From a bacterium (GTDB lineage: Bacteria; Bacteroidota; Bacteroidia; B-17B0; Aurantibacillaceae): a stretch of DNA of 64,000 nucleotides. Under the pieces are notes generated by a model, which had not been told where the DNA came from, searched no databases, and saw only the letters and a program-made list of their open reading frames with translations. The position numbers and the translations under genes are program-made. This document shows, one piece after another, positions 27,576 to 37,977 of the stretch; within the stretch, counting starts at the first letter, position 1, and every line of letters begins with the position of its first letter. The stretch covers positions 351,517-415,516 of the forward strand of contig JAQSCW010000055.1 in assembly GCA_029945625.1 (NCBI GenBank), read 5' to 3'.

Positions 27576-28406
27576 ATGAAGAAAGCCAGAGTCCTTTTTG
27601 TTTCCCAAGACATCACCCCTTATTTAGACGAAACTTACGTAGGCAAAATTGCCAGAAAATTGCCTCAGGGCATTCAGGAACGCGGTAAGGAAATTCGTAC
27701 GTTTATGCCAAAATACGGAAGTATTAATGAGCGACGTCATCAATTGCACGAAGTGATTCGGCTGTCCGGTATGAATATGGTGATCAACGATGTTGACCAT
27801 CCACTGATCATTAAAGTGGCCAGTATTCCTACGGCACGGATGCAGGTGTACTTCATAGATAACGAAGAATATTTTGGTCGTAAAGCCATGCTTACCGATA
27901 AAACCAGCGGCAAGTATTTTGATGATAATGATGAGCGCGCCATGTTTTTTGTGCGCGGTGTTGCCGAAACTGTTAAAAAACTGGGATGGCAGCCCGATAT
28001 CATCCATTGTCACGGATGGTTTACTTCATTGATGCCATTATACATCAAGAAATACTACCCTGAAGATCCACTGTTTGCGGATACAAAAATTGTGGTATCC
28101 TTGTATGAAGATGAGTTTCCGAAAAACCTAAATAAAAAATTCATTGAAAAACTGAATTTCGACGGGTTTAACAAAAAGGATATTAAATTAATTTCAGAAG
28201 AACCAAGTTATTTGAATCTCATCAAACAATCCATTGAGTTTGCCGATGGGATCATTCAAGGGGCTGAAAAACTAAATCCTGAAATTGAAAAATTCATTAA
28301 GAAATCTGGGAAGCCATTCCTAGGATATAAAAACGAATTGGAATACATGGATGCCTTCAACGAATTTTATGACGAAATGCTTGAAGAAGCAAATGTGTTG
28401 AATTAA
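27576..28406 (+). CDS. Glycogen/starch synthase-like protein, GT5 N-terminal domain only
   Basis: A 276-residue protein resembling the starch synthase catalytic domain (GT5): V-L-F-V-S-Q-D-I-T-P-Y at the start, then I-I-H-C-H-G-W-F-T-S-L in the middle, like the conserved H-x-H-D-W block. The C-terminal GT1-type half that completes the active site in full-length synthases (about 470 residues) is absent. The N-terminal K-x-G-G-L loop for ADP-glucose is also not seen. It is therefore unlikely to be an active glycogen synthase and may have a regulatory or different sugar-binding role. Start at 27576 is supported by AAGGAG and the promoter. A strong terminator follows at 28425-28455. Such short homologs next to DUF4270 genes are, as I recall, usual in Bacteroidota. 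Confidence 0.82.
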   Translation: MKKARVLFVSQDITPYLDETYVGKIARKLPQGIQERGKEIRTFMPKYGSINERRHQLHEVIRLSGMNMVINDVDHPLIIKVASIPTARMQVYFIDNEEYFGRKAMLTDKTSGKYFDDNDERAMFFVRGVAETVKKLGWQPDIIHCHGWFTSLMPLYIKKYYPEDPLFADTKIVVSLYEDEFPKNLNKKFIEKLNFDGFNKKDIKLISEEPSYLNLIKQSIEFADGIIQGAEKLNPEIEKFIKKSGKPFLGYKNELEYMDAFNEFYDEMLEEANVLN

Positions 28407-28424
28407 TTAATGACATACTGAAAG

Positions 28425-28455
28425 AACCCCGTTTCAAAAAGAAGCGGGGTTTTTT
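28425..28455 (+). terminator. Rho-independent terminator after the GT5-like gene
   Basis: Stem AACCCCGTTTC (28425-28435) and GAAGCGGGGTT (28441-28451), 11 pairs with one G-T, a five-A loop, and a run of six T at 28450-28455. Confidence 0.88.
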
Positions 28456-28508
28456 ATTTGGGTTGATCTTAAAAAAGACTAAATGCAAAAAAGATACACA
28501 ATATTGGT

Positions 28509-28516
28509 TACTTTTG
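28509..28516 (+). promoter_or_regulatory. -7 promoter box TACTTTTG for the DUF4270 gene
   Basis: Exact TAnnTTTG match directly after the upstream terminator and 17 bases before the likely GTG start at 28533. The -33 region shows no TTTG. Confidence 0.5.
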
Positions 28517-28532
28517 CCGGACTCGATAGTTG

Positions 28533-29846
28533 GTGAAGAAAATTAAGTATATAGTTAGTTTGACGGTATTGCTACTGGCCTTTTTTCAATGTAAAAAAGA
28601 TCATAATGTATTAGGCATTGAAGTGCAGCCCGAAGACGACAAGTTAGGGGCACAGTACTTCCCTAATTTGCAGGTGTATGCACATACAATTGGATACGAT
28701 TCTATTAATTCATTTAACAGCAGCATCAAATATTTGGGAAGCAATAGTGATCCCTACTTTGGTAACCTTAATGTGGGATTATACATGAATTCAAACATGA
28801 CGGTAAACAATCTTGATTTCGGACCTACAGCTTTCGTCACTTCCGCCGAAATTGTTTTGGCCATTAATAACCTCGATTATGCGGGCGACAAGAATGCGGC
28901 GCTCACTTATTCCGTGTATGCCCTCGATTCGCTATTGAGTCCCACCAGATCGTATTACTCAAATAATTTCAAATTGTATAATAAAAATAAATTGCTTTCT
29001 GTTTCAACCAGTACCTTCAGTCAGAAGGACAATATTCTTTCGCTTCGCTTTCCGGTTGATTCGAATTATGCCAACCAGATCTTACAAAACCCTAAATATT
29101 TGATTAGTAACACAGTTTTTCAAGACACCTACAGAGGATTTTATGTGACTGCTTCCTCAGGCACAGGAGAAGGTGTGATTTATGATTGCGATCTCGACCA
29201 CCCCAGCAGCGGATTTTATTTGTATTACAGGGCGAGTGCAGCACCTGCCGATACCATTCAGAGGTTTCAATTCACATTTTCAGGGTCTAGCTCTGCAAAG
29301 TTCAACACTTCTAAGTTTCAACCTAATCAATCATTGAACAATCAAATGAAAGGAGATACCAGTCTTGGTGCCGAGGCAGTATTTCTTAAAGGCATGGGAG
29401 CCACACGTTTGAAAGTGCAAATTCCTGATTTGAAATATCGGTCTGATTCTTTTGCCGTAAACCGAGCGGAAGTGATTTTTAATGTAGATCCCACTTTTGC
29501 CGCGGGAACAGGTAACTATAATTTACCCCCTAAATTGGCCTTGTTGCCAATGGATTCGTTGGGCAGGGAAACACTTTCTGTTGACCAGAGTAATACTATA
29601 AATATGACACGGTACGACGGGTATTATGATCTCGCGAACAAGCGTTATATTTTTAATATTCCCTTGCATGCGCAAGCCATATTCAGAGGAAAAAAGAAGA
29701 ACCATGGATTTTATTTAGTGGTGGCAGATCCATTACCGCCATATACCATTAGGCGCGATAATAGTATTGACCGGGTGATTTTCGCAGGCAGCAATAAAAC
29801 ACTTAAGCCAGTTCTGAATTTAAGTTATACCCTATTAAAAAAGTAA
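28533..29846 (+). CDS. DUF4270 family lipoprotein
   Basis: About 437 residues. The N-terminus is a lipoprotein signal, L-L-L-A-F-F-Q-C, with the lipidated cysteine near residue 20, followed by G-I-E-V-Q-P-E-D-D-K-L, typical of DUF4270. The remainder is predicted beta-rich, with no enzyme motif visible. DUF4270 proteins are Bacteroidota-specific, probably outer-membrane-attached, and of unknown function. They are often found after the short GT5-like gene, as here. The start is GTG at 28533 or TTG at 28530; no ATG fits before the signal sequence. The gene has its own -7 box just after the upstream terminator. Confidence 0.82.
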   Translation: MKKIKYIVSLTVLLLAFFQCKKDHNVLGIEVQPEDDKLGAQYFPNLQVYAHTIGYDSINSFNSSIKYLGSNSDPYFGNLNVGLYMNSNMTVNNLDFGPTAFVTSAEIVLAINNLDYAGDKNAALTYSVYALDSLLSPTRSYYSNNFKLYNKNKLLSVSTSTFSQKDNILSLRFPVDSNYANQILQNPKYLISNTVFQDTYRGFYVTASSGTGEGVIYDCDLDHPSSGFYLYYRASAAPADTIQRFQFTFSGSSSAKFNTSKFQPNQSLNNQMKGDTSLGAEAVFLKGMGATRLKVQIPDLKYRSDSFAVNRAEVIFNVDPTFAAGTGNYNLPPKLALLPMDSLGRETLSVDQSNTINMTRYDGYYDLANKRYIFNIPLHAQAIFRGKKKNHGFYLVVADPLPPYTIRRDNSIDRVIFAGSNKTLKPVLNLSYTLLKK

Positions 29847-29940
29847 CAGAGCCCTGCTGAATTGGTTCAACGAGGCAGTGTTTTCGCAGTTATTTCCCGA
29901 ATCTTAACGTTATGGTGGCTGGAGATTGGCTAAAATGGTT

Positions 29941-29948
29941 TATTTTTG
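29941..29948 (+). promoter_or_regulatory. -7 promoter box TATTTTTG for the first giant surface-protein gene
   Basis: Exact TAnnTTTG match 13 bases before the ATG at 29961, so the leader would be very short. No TTTG lies at the usual -33 spacing. Confidence 0.5.
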
Positions 29949-29960
29949 TTAGATATACTT

Positions 29961-32900
29961 ATGTTACACATACAGACAAGAGCTTTATTCTTGTTGATTG
30001 TCATATTCATTTGGGGTAGAACTGAGGCACAACTTTCCGGATCTTACACGGTGCCGGGAAGTTACCCGGATCTTTCATCCGCCATTGTAGATCTAAACAC
30101 CCAGGGAATAAGTGGAGCAGTTACAATCAACATTCAAGCAGGTTATAGCGAAACCTGCACTCCCGGAGGATTTTCACTCACCGTGAGCGGAACGGCTCTC
30201 AATACCATTACCTTTCAAAAAATTGGAGTGGGGGCAAACCCTTTAATCACGGCTTATTCAGGAGGCGTGGGTACACCTGCTACCGGGGTTCAGGACGGGG
30301 TATGGCGATTAATTGGCTGTGATTATGTCACTATTGATGGCATTGATCTTTTAGATCCAAATACCAGCAACCCTTCCACGATGGAATACGGATATGGACT
30401 TTTCAAATCAAGTACTTCTAATGGCTGTCAAAATAATACCATTGTGAACTGTACAATTACCTTAAATCTACTTAATAATGCTGCAGGCGCGGGACCTTCC
30501 GTAGATGGTTCAAGAGGGATCAACGTCGCGAATTGCCTGCCAACATTTCAAACGTCTAATATCACACCTTTAAGTGGCGCAGGAAGTAACAGCAATAATC
30601 GATTTTACGCGAACACAATTACCGGTTGTAATATTGGAATAGCATTGATTGGATATATAGCTCCGAGCCCTTTCACGCTTGCCGACACGGGAAACGATGT
30701 GGGCGGAATTCTTTCTGCAAACGGCAATACCATTACAAATTTTGGTGGAGCACCCGGAGCTACCAATGCTGCAGCGGGTATAAGAACCCTTGCGCAATAC
30801 GGGCTCAACGTTTCTTATAATTACATCAATAATAATAGCGGAGCCGGATCTAACCATGTGACGACCTTACGGGGCATCTTCGTGAATACCGCTGTGAGTG
30901 CGAGCTCTGCCATGAACAACAACACCATCACCGTTAGTGGTGGCGGAACCACGTCGCAAGTGAGTGCCATTGAAAATGTATCGGGGGCCACGTCTCTCAA
31001 CAATACAATCACCATTCAAAACAACAGCATTCTCAATTGCAGTAATGTCACAAATACAAGTGGTAATTTTATGGGGATTTACAACAACGCCGCTTCATGC
31101 ACCTATTTGCTTATAACCGACAATTTTTTCAGCAACATAAACACGAAAGCAAGCACAGGATTTTCTTATCTCATTTATAATACGGGAGGGGTTGCTTCCG
31201 CCATCACGGTAACCAATAATATGTTTGCGTCTTGCAGCAACAGTGCCAGTTCTTCGGGATCTTATTTTTCGATTTACAACGCTGTGGCTACCAGTGCCAA
31301 TATATTTTTGAGCAACAATACCTTTACTTCGTGTTCGGCAAGCGCCGCAACAGGTGTCACTCAGTTGATCAACAATTCCGGCGGCACAAGCGGTTCGGTG
31401 AGTATGAATACGAATCTGGTAGCCGGATGTACGTATTCTTCCAGTTCTTCAGGCGTGTTTTACGGTATATACAATACGTCGGCATCCTGTTCGACGTTGA
31501 GTATCAATAGCAATACGATTAGTAATCATGTATCTTCCTCTAATTCCGGCGCAACACACTTGTTATACAATAGCGGCACACTTACTAACACCATGGTGGC
31601 GGTGACCATTCAGGATAATTTTATTTCTAACATCACCTGTACCTCGAGTTCAAACGGAGCCTTTTATTCTATTTGGAACAGTGGGGTAACTTCTACTCTC
31701 ACCACTCTTACAGGTAACACCCTCACCACTATTAATTGGCAAACAACAACAAGTTTAAGATACGGGATCAGCAATTCGGGAGTGGGGTTAAATTCAATTT
31801 CCATGTCAAACAATCTCCTTGCGAACTGCACCGCTTCCATGAATACAACAGGTTCATTTTTTGGGATCTATAACAACAATTCCACTGCCCAATCCTCAGG
31901 CACTCTCAGTATGAACACCAATACCATATTAAATTTTTATTCGCGGTCAGGCACGGGCGATGTAAATGGCATCATCAGTTCAGGTGCAATTACCAATACA
32001 TACACTTCTATCAGCATCAACGCGAATCTCATAAATTCATGCACGAATACATTCACCGGTTCCGGTCTTTATTATGGAATTTACAATAACAGCGCGTCTT
32101 CGCAAAGCGTGAGCATGATGAGTAATACACTCAGTGCAAATACTCTTACCAACGCTACCGGTGCTATTTATTTAATACACAACAAAGGAATAGCCGGTTC
32201 TCTTTTTTCGTCAAGTAACTTAAGTGATAATCTTATTTTATCGGTTACCCATTCGTGCTCTTCAACAGGACCTTTTTACGGGATCCTGAATAGTGGTGTT
32301 GCCACTACCACCGAAGGCGTGTTGCTAATTCAAAATAATACTTTTCAAAATAATATTTCTAATACCGGTGTTTCACCTATTACGATAATAAGTAACTCCG
32401 CACCCGTTGCCACGCTTATTGCGATAAACGGAAATATGATAAGTCAGTGGACGAACACAGCCACCACCACCGGTGCTTTTTCTGCCATTCAAAATAGCGG
32501 TGCAAGTGCGGGGGGAAATCTTTCTATCGGCTCTAATACACTTTCTGATCTTAATTCGAATGCCAGCACAGGTCTTCGTACATTAGTATACAATACTGCT
32601 TCGATTTCAAATTCTGTCACTATTCAGAATAATCTGATTTCAACTACTACCCATTCCGTAAGTTCTAGTGCGGCCTATTATCCAATTTACAACAATAATT
32701 TAAGTTCTGCGACGTCGCTTCTTATTTCCGGCAATATATTTACTACTAACTCAGCTGTAGTTCAGAGCGGAGCCATTTATCTTATTTACAATTCTGCCAC
32801 AGCATCCCAAACGCTCAGCAATGTGACCATCTCTAACAATAGCATTTTAAGTTATACCGGAACTTCCGGCAGTGGTGCATTTTGCGGGTTTTTTAATACC

Positions 32901-35900
32901 GGAGCAACAGTGGGCACGTTATCGGTTGCAGCGAACACTCTTACTAACATTCAACTTCAGGGATTAACAAACACCAAATATTTTATTAATAACTCTTCTG
33001 CTCTTTTGTCGGATTTGGTTTTTTCCAACAACAGCATTACAAATGTTACGGCAAGTTTAAATACTACCGGGTCTATTTATCCCATTTATAACAGTGGAAC
33101 CATTGGAGGTAACTTGAGCGCCACTAATAATACCATTAGCACTTTGCAACTTACAAGTACCTCTGGCAGTCTCTACACAATTCATAATTTAGGCGCTGTT
33201 AACAATTCCCTCACGTTTCAGGGAAATATGATCACGGGAAACACATTATCTCTTACGAGCAGTGGTTCGAGTTATCAGATCAGCAATTCAGGAAATGTAA
33301 TGGGAGATATCAGTGTGAGGAATAACACGCTAAGTTCGATTCAAGTATCAGGTACCTCAGGCATTGCATTTGCTATTGTTAATTTAGGAAATACCGCCAA
33401 CGCTTTAAAACTGGAGGGAAATCTCCTCACGGGTTTGGCGTATTCCACAAGCGCTGGAGGGTCATTTTACGGAATCCGAAATACCGGCGCAGGAACAGCA
33501 ACCGGCACTTTGTCAATAAATACAAACACGTTTTCTAATTGTCAAATAGCCATTAACACCGCCAGCGCCTGTTTGATTTCAAACTCAGGCACACTCACGG
33601 GCGCATTGGACATCAACTCCAATGTGTTTATGAACAGTAGCCTATCCAGTTCTACGGGTCCGGTTTATGTGGCAAGCAACGATGGAACGGCGGCAGTTAC
33701 AATTGATCTGAATGCTAATTCCATAGTTAATTGTAGTGTGGTTTCTAGTGGTTCAGGCTCTGCATCCTTAATCAACAATGGTGGCCCGTCGTCGGCTATT
33801 TCTATAAGTTCAAATACAGCAACCGGTTATTCCATTAGTGGTGCCGGCACAAGCCCTTTACTTATTACTAATAACGGGAACGCAAGTGTTGCTATTAACA
33901 TGAATGGCAATTTATTGAGTAATGGTTTATTATCTACCCCGAATGCCGCAAACATTTACGCAGTTCGAAATAATGGGATTTCCTTTGGTTATCTTAAGAT
34001 GAGCAACAATACGTTTACCACAAGTTCTACAGATGCCGCAAGTGCCAATATTTATTTACTAAACAATTCTGCTTTTGTTTCTGATAGTATTGTGATCAAA
34101 AGCAATGCGTTTTCACAATCATGTGCAAGTAGTAGCCTTAGTTATTCGGGAATTCTTTATCCCTTGTATAATAGCGGTGGTTCAGCAACAAGTACATTAT
34201 CAATTGAGAGTAACGAGTTTTCGAATTTTCAACTCAGTGGTCCTGCCGGAGTAGGGGATCTATTTTTTATTGTTAACACTAACAACAACTCAGCTTCTCG
34301 CATTAATAATAATCGCTGGTTAGGCATCGTACTGAATCACAGTGCTTCGGAGTATCTGATTTATGATCCTTCAATTACACAAAATCTTTTGAGTGTTTCC
34401 GGAAACAGCATCGTTAATAGTTATGTCAGAAGCGGAATCGCCGGCTCTATGTATTTGTACCTTTCGGGGATAAGTGCGGCAGGTAGTGGAACGCAGGTGA
34501 TCACGGCCAATAATTTCTCGGGGATCACCGCTACTCTTCAGGGAAATGGCACTTTTTGCGGTATTTGCTCTTACGATGGGAGCAGTTTAAAAACAATTTC
34601 GAACAACGTGTTGTCAACTATCAATTACAATGCCTCGGGTTTCATGAGCGGGTATGTTGCTGATAATTTGGGCAATTCAAGCTCGATAGCTTCTTCCTCT
34701 CTGAGCGGAAATGTATTTTCCGGAATCAACTGGAATGGTCCATTATTCGGATTAAAAGTGAATTCAACTATTTCGCCCCTTTTTGCCGCTGCCATTTTTT
34801 CAAATTCTGTTGTTTCTATTACCACCTCAGCAGGATCAATTGGGTCGTACGGGGCTTATTTGAGCGGACTGGGCGCAGGTCTTAATTTTTACGGAAACAA
34901 AATTGCAGACATCATCGATCAAAGTGCAAACGCGATACTTCAAGGTGTGTACGTAACAACTTCCTCCACTTACAATATTTATAATAATGTTGTTGGCAGT
35001 ATGTCTGCGCCATTCACCGACTCTCCCAATGGCGTAATCGGAATTAATATAGTGGGTAATGGCACCGTAAATCTAAACTACAATACTGTATTCTTAAATG
35101 CAGCAAGTTCAGCAACCATTTTTGGATCATCGGCTCTTTTTGCTGCGTCATCAATCGGATTAAGCCTTCGGAATAATATTTTTCTAAATAGCAGTACTCC
35201 TGCCGGTGCAGGACTTACGGTTGCATTTAGAAGAAGTTCAGGAAGCCTTAGTACGTATTCACTCAATTCAAATAATAATATTTATTACGCAGGAGTTCCC
35301 GCTGCAAATCGTTTACTTTTATCTAATGGTGCTTCTTCTTTCTCAACGATGCTCAGTTTTCAAAGCTTTGCAAATCCACGCGAGACGCTTTCTTTTTCTG
35401 AAAACACTCCATTTCTGAGTATATCCGGCATAACTACAAATTTTCTTCATGTCAATCCTTCTTCGCCTTCTTTAGCCGAAAATGGCGCAACAAATGTAGG
35501 AGGGATTTTTAATGACTACGATGCTCAGGTCCGTCAAGGAAATCCGGGGTATCTGGGAAGTGGCTCAGCCCCTGATATTGGTGCGGATGAGTTCAATCAA
35601 GTGCTACTGCCTTGTAGTGCTGCTTCAGCGGGAACAATTGCTTCTGCTTCTTCAACGGCTCTTTGTGCCGGAGAAACAATATTTCTCTATGCGACTGGTT
35701 ACAGTACCACAGGGAGTATCGTTCATCAGTGGAAGGTGGCAGCTAATTTGGCCGGTCCTTATGTAAATGTTATAGGTGGGAGCGGAGCAACCGGTGTTTC
35801 GTTTTCCAGCGGGGCTCTTACTTCAGGTAACTATTATTATGTCCTTGTAACAACCTGTACTCTCGGTTCCCTTTCCAGCACGTCCAATCCGGTTCATATC

Positions 35901-37886
35901 GCAGTGAATGCACTTCCGAGTGTTTCTATTTCTGTGCTTTCTCAATCCATGTGTGCATCGGTTAATTTTAGTTTAAATGGTTCCTCCGACATTGGCACCG
36001 CCTTTATGTGGATGGGCCCGAATAATTTTACATCAACAAGCCAGAACCCGGTGATCCAATCAATTGCGCCTACCGGCACCGGAAGTTATAGTTTGATGGT
36101 GTCAACTCCAAGTTGTACTTCACAGAGTTCGATAAATATTACTGTGAATGCAATGCCACCTCCTTTTTTATTATCAACCGGTAGTAATTCACTTTGTTTT
36201 GGTTCATCAGTAACAGTGTCGGCATCAGTTCCTCTAAATTCTCCAACACTAACGCTGGGTAATCAGTCCTCTCAAAACCTTAGTTCCACCTATCCTGCCG
36301 CTTATTCGGTATATTATGGAGGCCAGAAAATGCAGGTGTTGATCCTTGCAGGAGAGTTGGCTGCAGCAGGATTTGTAGGAGGAACTCCAATCAACAGTAT
36401 TCAATTTCCAGTGGTATCACTTGGTTCTAATTGGGGTACAAGCATTCAGGATTGTAAAAATTTTCAGATAGCACTTGGTAGCAGTACGATAAGCGCACTC
36501 ACTACATTTCTATCAGGGCTAAGTACCGTTTTTTCCAACCCTTCATTTACTCCCGGAATCGGATACAGTAATATGCACTCTTTTTCAAGTCCATTTATTT
36601 GGGATGGCAGTAGCAATTTAGTGATTGAAACAAGGTTCTCTAATGAAATTTATGGAACACAGGGCGACGCAGTGATTCAAAACCACAGTCCCACCGGATT
36701 TCAAAGTACCCTTGTATATAGAGCGGATAACCAGAACGTGAATGTAATAGCAGCTGCAACTACCTCCAATGTAAACATCGGCTTTGTTCGACCCGATCTC
36801 AAACTAAATGGTTTATCTGTTGGCACTTATTCATGGGGGCCTGCTGCAGGTTTGTCATCAACCAGCGGTTCAATAGTAACCGCTAGTCCTACCATAGGCA
36901 CAATATACACTGCAAGTCTCTCAAATGGATCCTGCGCATCTACCAAAAGTGTGGCCTTGTACGTTATGCAAATTCCAACTATCACCATTTCAAGTTCCGC
37001 ATCAACAGTATGTGTGGGAAATTCGGCTACCTTAAGTGCCGGCGGCGCGGCAAATTATAGTTGGAATACAGGTAGTAGCAATTTCAGCATTTCAGTATCT
37101 CCATCCTTAACATCTACGTATGTGGTGACTGGCTCTAATGCAGCTTGTCCTGCCTCTTCAGCCAGCATCACGGTATTTTCTTCTCCTGCCTTTACGTTTA
37201 ATGCTATTGCAACTCCTACATCCATATGTTCAGGAGATTCGGGAACACTTACCGCTTCAGGCGCTCAACAGTATGTTTGGAGTAATGGTAACACGAATGC
37301 CATCATGGTGATCATACCCACTATTACTTCAATTTTAAGTGTTACTGCAACCGCTGGCTCCGGCTGTTGGAGCAGTAAGTTAGTTTCGCTCAAAGTGAAT
37401 AATCTTCCGCTGATCCGTGTGACTCCTTCCGTGGACAGCGTGTGTGTGGGAGAGGCTGCTGTATTTGGAGCAAGCGGTGGCACCAGCTATACCTGGATGC
37501 CCGGCAATATTACGACAACTAGTTTAGTAACCACGGCACAAACCAGCACACAATTCACAGTCGCAGGCAGCAACCTCAACAATTGCAAAAATACGGCAAC
37601 TGCAAACTTATACGTGAGCCAGTGCACGTTTCTTCCTCAACTGCGTGCTTCTGAAAGTCGATTTACTGTCTTTCCAAATCCCTCACAGGGTTATTTAAAC
37701 ATTACTATTGAATTATCAGGAATCAAGCGCCTTCGCTTATTTAATATGTTCGGAATGGTAATTAAAGAGTTTATCACTGCAGAAACTACCTTAACACTTG
37801 ATCTCACCGGAGTGTCAAAGGGTCTCTACTCCATCGAACTTTCTTCTGAATCAAATACCTCCGTAAAAAGGATTGTTATTCAATAA
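29961..37886 (+). CDS. Giant T9SS-secreted surface protein with about 34 beta-helix repeats
   Basis: 2641 residues from the ATG at 29961 (an in-frame TTG at 29946 overlaps the promoter box). Signal peptide to about residue 28 (T-E-A-Q). Residues about 30-320 form a conserved head with D-G-V-W-R-L-I-G-C-D-Y and G-I-D-L-x-D-P, as in parallel beta-helix proteins. Then about 34 repeats of roughly 33 residues follow, each with an N-x-N-x-I/F-x-N strand and a turn like G-I-Y-N-S-G, reaching to about residue 1470. A shared block (L-R-N-N-I-F-L-N and A-P-D-I-G-A-D-E-F) closes the helix near 1880. Then come cysteine-bearing Ig/PKD-like modules and a T9SS type A sorting domain (F-P-N-P-S-Q-G to V-I-Q). 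Likely a surface adhesin or matrix protein. The neighbour is a shorter paralog. Confidence 0.88.
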   Translation: MLHIQTRALFLLIVIFIWGRTEAQLSGSYTVPGSYPDLSSAIVDLNTQGISGAVTINIQAGYSETCTPGGFSLTVSGTALNTITFQKIGVGANPLITAYSGGVGTPATGVQDGVWRLIGCDYVTIDGIDLLDPNTSNPSTMEYGYGLFKSSTSNGCQNNTIVNCTITLNLLNNAAGAGPSVDGSRGINVANCLPTFQTSNITPLSGAGSNSNNRFYANTITGCNIGIALIGYIAPSPFTLADTGNDVGGILSANGNTITNFGGAPGATNAAAGIRTLAQYGLNVSYNYINNNSGAGSNHVTTLRGIFVNTAVSASSAMNNNTITVSGGGTTSQVSAIENVSGATSLNNTITIQNNSILNCSNVTNTSGNFMGIYNNAASCTYLLITDNFFSNINTKASTGFSYLIYNTGGVASAITVTNNMFASCSNSASSSGSYFSIYNAVATSANIFLSNNTFTSCSASAATGVTQLINNSGGTSGSVSMNTNLVAGCTYSSSSSGVFYGIYNTSASCSTLSINSNTISNHVSSSNSGATHLLYNSGTLTNTMVAVTIQDNFISNITCTSSSNGAFYSIWNSGVTSTLTTLTGNTLTTINWQTTTSLRYGISNSGVGLNSISMSNNLLANCTASMNTTGSFFGIYNNNSTAQSSGTLSMNTNTILNFYSRSGTGDVNGIISSGAITNTYTSISINANLINSCTNTFTGSGLYYGIYNNSASSQSVSMMSNTLSANTLTNATGAIYLIHNKGIAGSLFSSSNLSDNLILSVTHSCSSTGPFYGILNSGVATTTEGVLLIQNNTFQNNISNTGVSPITIISNSAPVATLIAINGNMISQWTNTATTTGAFSAIQNSGASAGGNLSIGSNTLSDLNSNASTGLRTLVYNTASISNSVTIQNNLISTTTHSVSSSAAYYPIYNNNLSSATSLLISGNIFTTNSAVVQSGAIYLIYNSATASQTLSNVTISNNSILSYTGTSGSGAFCGFFNTGATVGTLSVAANTLTNIQLQGLTNTKYFINNSSALLSDLVFSNNSITNVTASLNTTGSIYPIYNSGTIGGNLSATNNTISTLQLTSTSGSLYTIHNLGAVNNSLTFQGNMITGNTLSLTSSGSSYQISNSGNVMGDISVRNNTLSSIQVSGTSGIAFAIVNLGNTANALKLEGNLLTGLAYSTSAGGSFYGIRNTGAGTATGTLSINTNTFSNCQIAINTASACLISNSGTLTGALDINSNVFMNSSLSSSTGPVYVASNDGTAAVTIDLNANSIVNCSVVSSGSGSASLINNGGPSSAISISSNTATGYSISGAGTSPLLITNNGNASVAINMNGNLLSNGLLSTPNAANIYAVRNNGISFGYLKMSNNTFTTSSTDAASANIYLLNNSAFVSDSIVIKSNAFSQSCASSSLSYSGILYPLYNSGGSATSTLSIESNEFSNFQLSGPAGVGDLFFIVNTNNNSASRINNNRWLGIVLNHSASEYLIYDPSITQNLLSVSGNSIVNSYVRSGIAGSMYLYLSGISAAGSGTQVITANNFSGITATLQGNGTFCGICSYDGSSLKTISNNVLSTINYNASGFMSGYVADNLGNSSSIASSSLSGNVFSGINWNGPLFGLKVNSTISPLFAAAIFSNSVVSITTSAGSIGSYGAYLSGLGAGLNFYGNKIADIIDQSANAILQGVYVTTSSTYNIYNNVVGSMSAPFTDSPNGVIGINIVGNGTVNLNYNTVFLNAASSATIFGSSALFAASSIGLSLRNNIFLNSSTPAGAGLTVAFRRSSGSLSTYSLNSNNNIYYAGVPAANRLLLSNGASSFSTMLSFQSFANPRETLSFSENTPFLSISGITTNFLHVNPSSPSLAENGATNVGGIFNDYDAQVRQGNPGYLGSGSAPDIGADEFNQVLLPCSAASAGTIASASSTALCAGETIFLYATGYSTTGSIVHQWKVAANLAGPYVNVIGGSGATGVSFSSGALTSGNYYYVLVTTCTLGSLSSTSNPVHIAVNALPSVSISVLSQSMCASVNFSLNGSSDIGTAFMWMGPNNFTSTSQNPVIQSIAPTGTGSYSLMVSTPSCTSQSSINITVNAMPPPFLLSTGSNSLCFGSSVTVSASVPLNSPTLTLGNQSSQNLSSTYPAAYSVYYGGQKMQVLILAGELAAAGFVGGTPINSIQFPVVSLGSNWGTSIQDCKNFQIALGSSTISALTTFLSGLSTVFSNPSFTPGIGYSNMHSFSSPFIWDGSSNLVIETRFSNEIYGTQGDAVIQNHSPTGFQSTLVYRADNQNVNVIAAATTSNVNIGFVRPDLKLNGLSVGTYSWGPAAGLSSTSGSIVTASPTIGTIYTASLSNGSCASTKSVALYVMQIPTITISSSASTVCVGNSATLSAGGAANYSWNTGSSNFSISVSPSLTSTYVVTGSNAACPASSASITVFSSPAFTFNAIATPTSICSGDSGTLTASGAQQYVWSNGNTNAIMVIIPTITSILSVTATAGSGCWSSKLVSLKVNNLPLIRVTPSVDSVCVGEAAVFGASGGTSYTWMPGNITTTSLVTTAQTSTQFTVAGSNLNNCKNTATANLYVSQCTFLPQLRASESRFTVFPNPSQGYLNITIELSGIKRLRLFNMFGMVIKEFITAETTLTLDLTGVSKGLYSIELSSESNTSVKRIVIQ
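31074..34370 (+). repeat. Degenerate ~100-bp coding repeats (about 34 units)
   Basis: Within the giant surface-protein gene, the encoded turn [GLPA]-I-[YSHW]-N-[STN]-[SG]-G recurs about every 33 codons; I counted 34 copies by eye. DNA copies have diverged strongly, so this is an old expansion at protein level, not a recent tandem duplication. The paralogous gene downstream has only about five units in the matching place. Confidence 0.75.
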
Positions 37887-37926
37887 AAAGTCGTCTTAGG
37901 GGCTTCCATTTTTTTTAAAAGGTATT

Positions 37927-37956
37927 TTTGTTATTTCCGGAAATTATATAAATTTG
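37927..37956 (+). promoter_or_regulatory. Full promoter (TTTG, 18-base gap, TAAATTTG) for the second giant gene
   Basis: TTTG at 37927-37930 and TAAATTTG at 37949-37956 with an 18-base gap, 21 bases before the ATG at 37978. A second TAnnTTTG match, TATTTTTG at 37923-37930, overlaps the -33 box. The second paralog thus seems separately transcribed. Confidence 0.65.
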
Positions 37957-37977
37957 TGAATCCCAAATTCACCCAAA

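Noticed and set aside
31074..34370. Possible CRISPR-like or recent tandem DNA repeat in the giant gene
   Set aside because: The periodicity is at protein level; DNA units are strongly diverged and the whole is one open frame.
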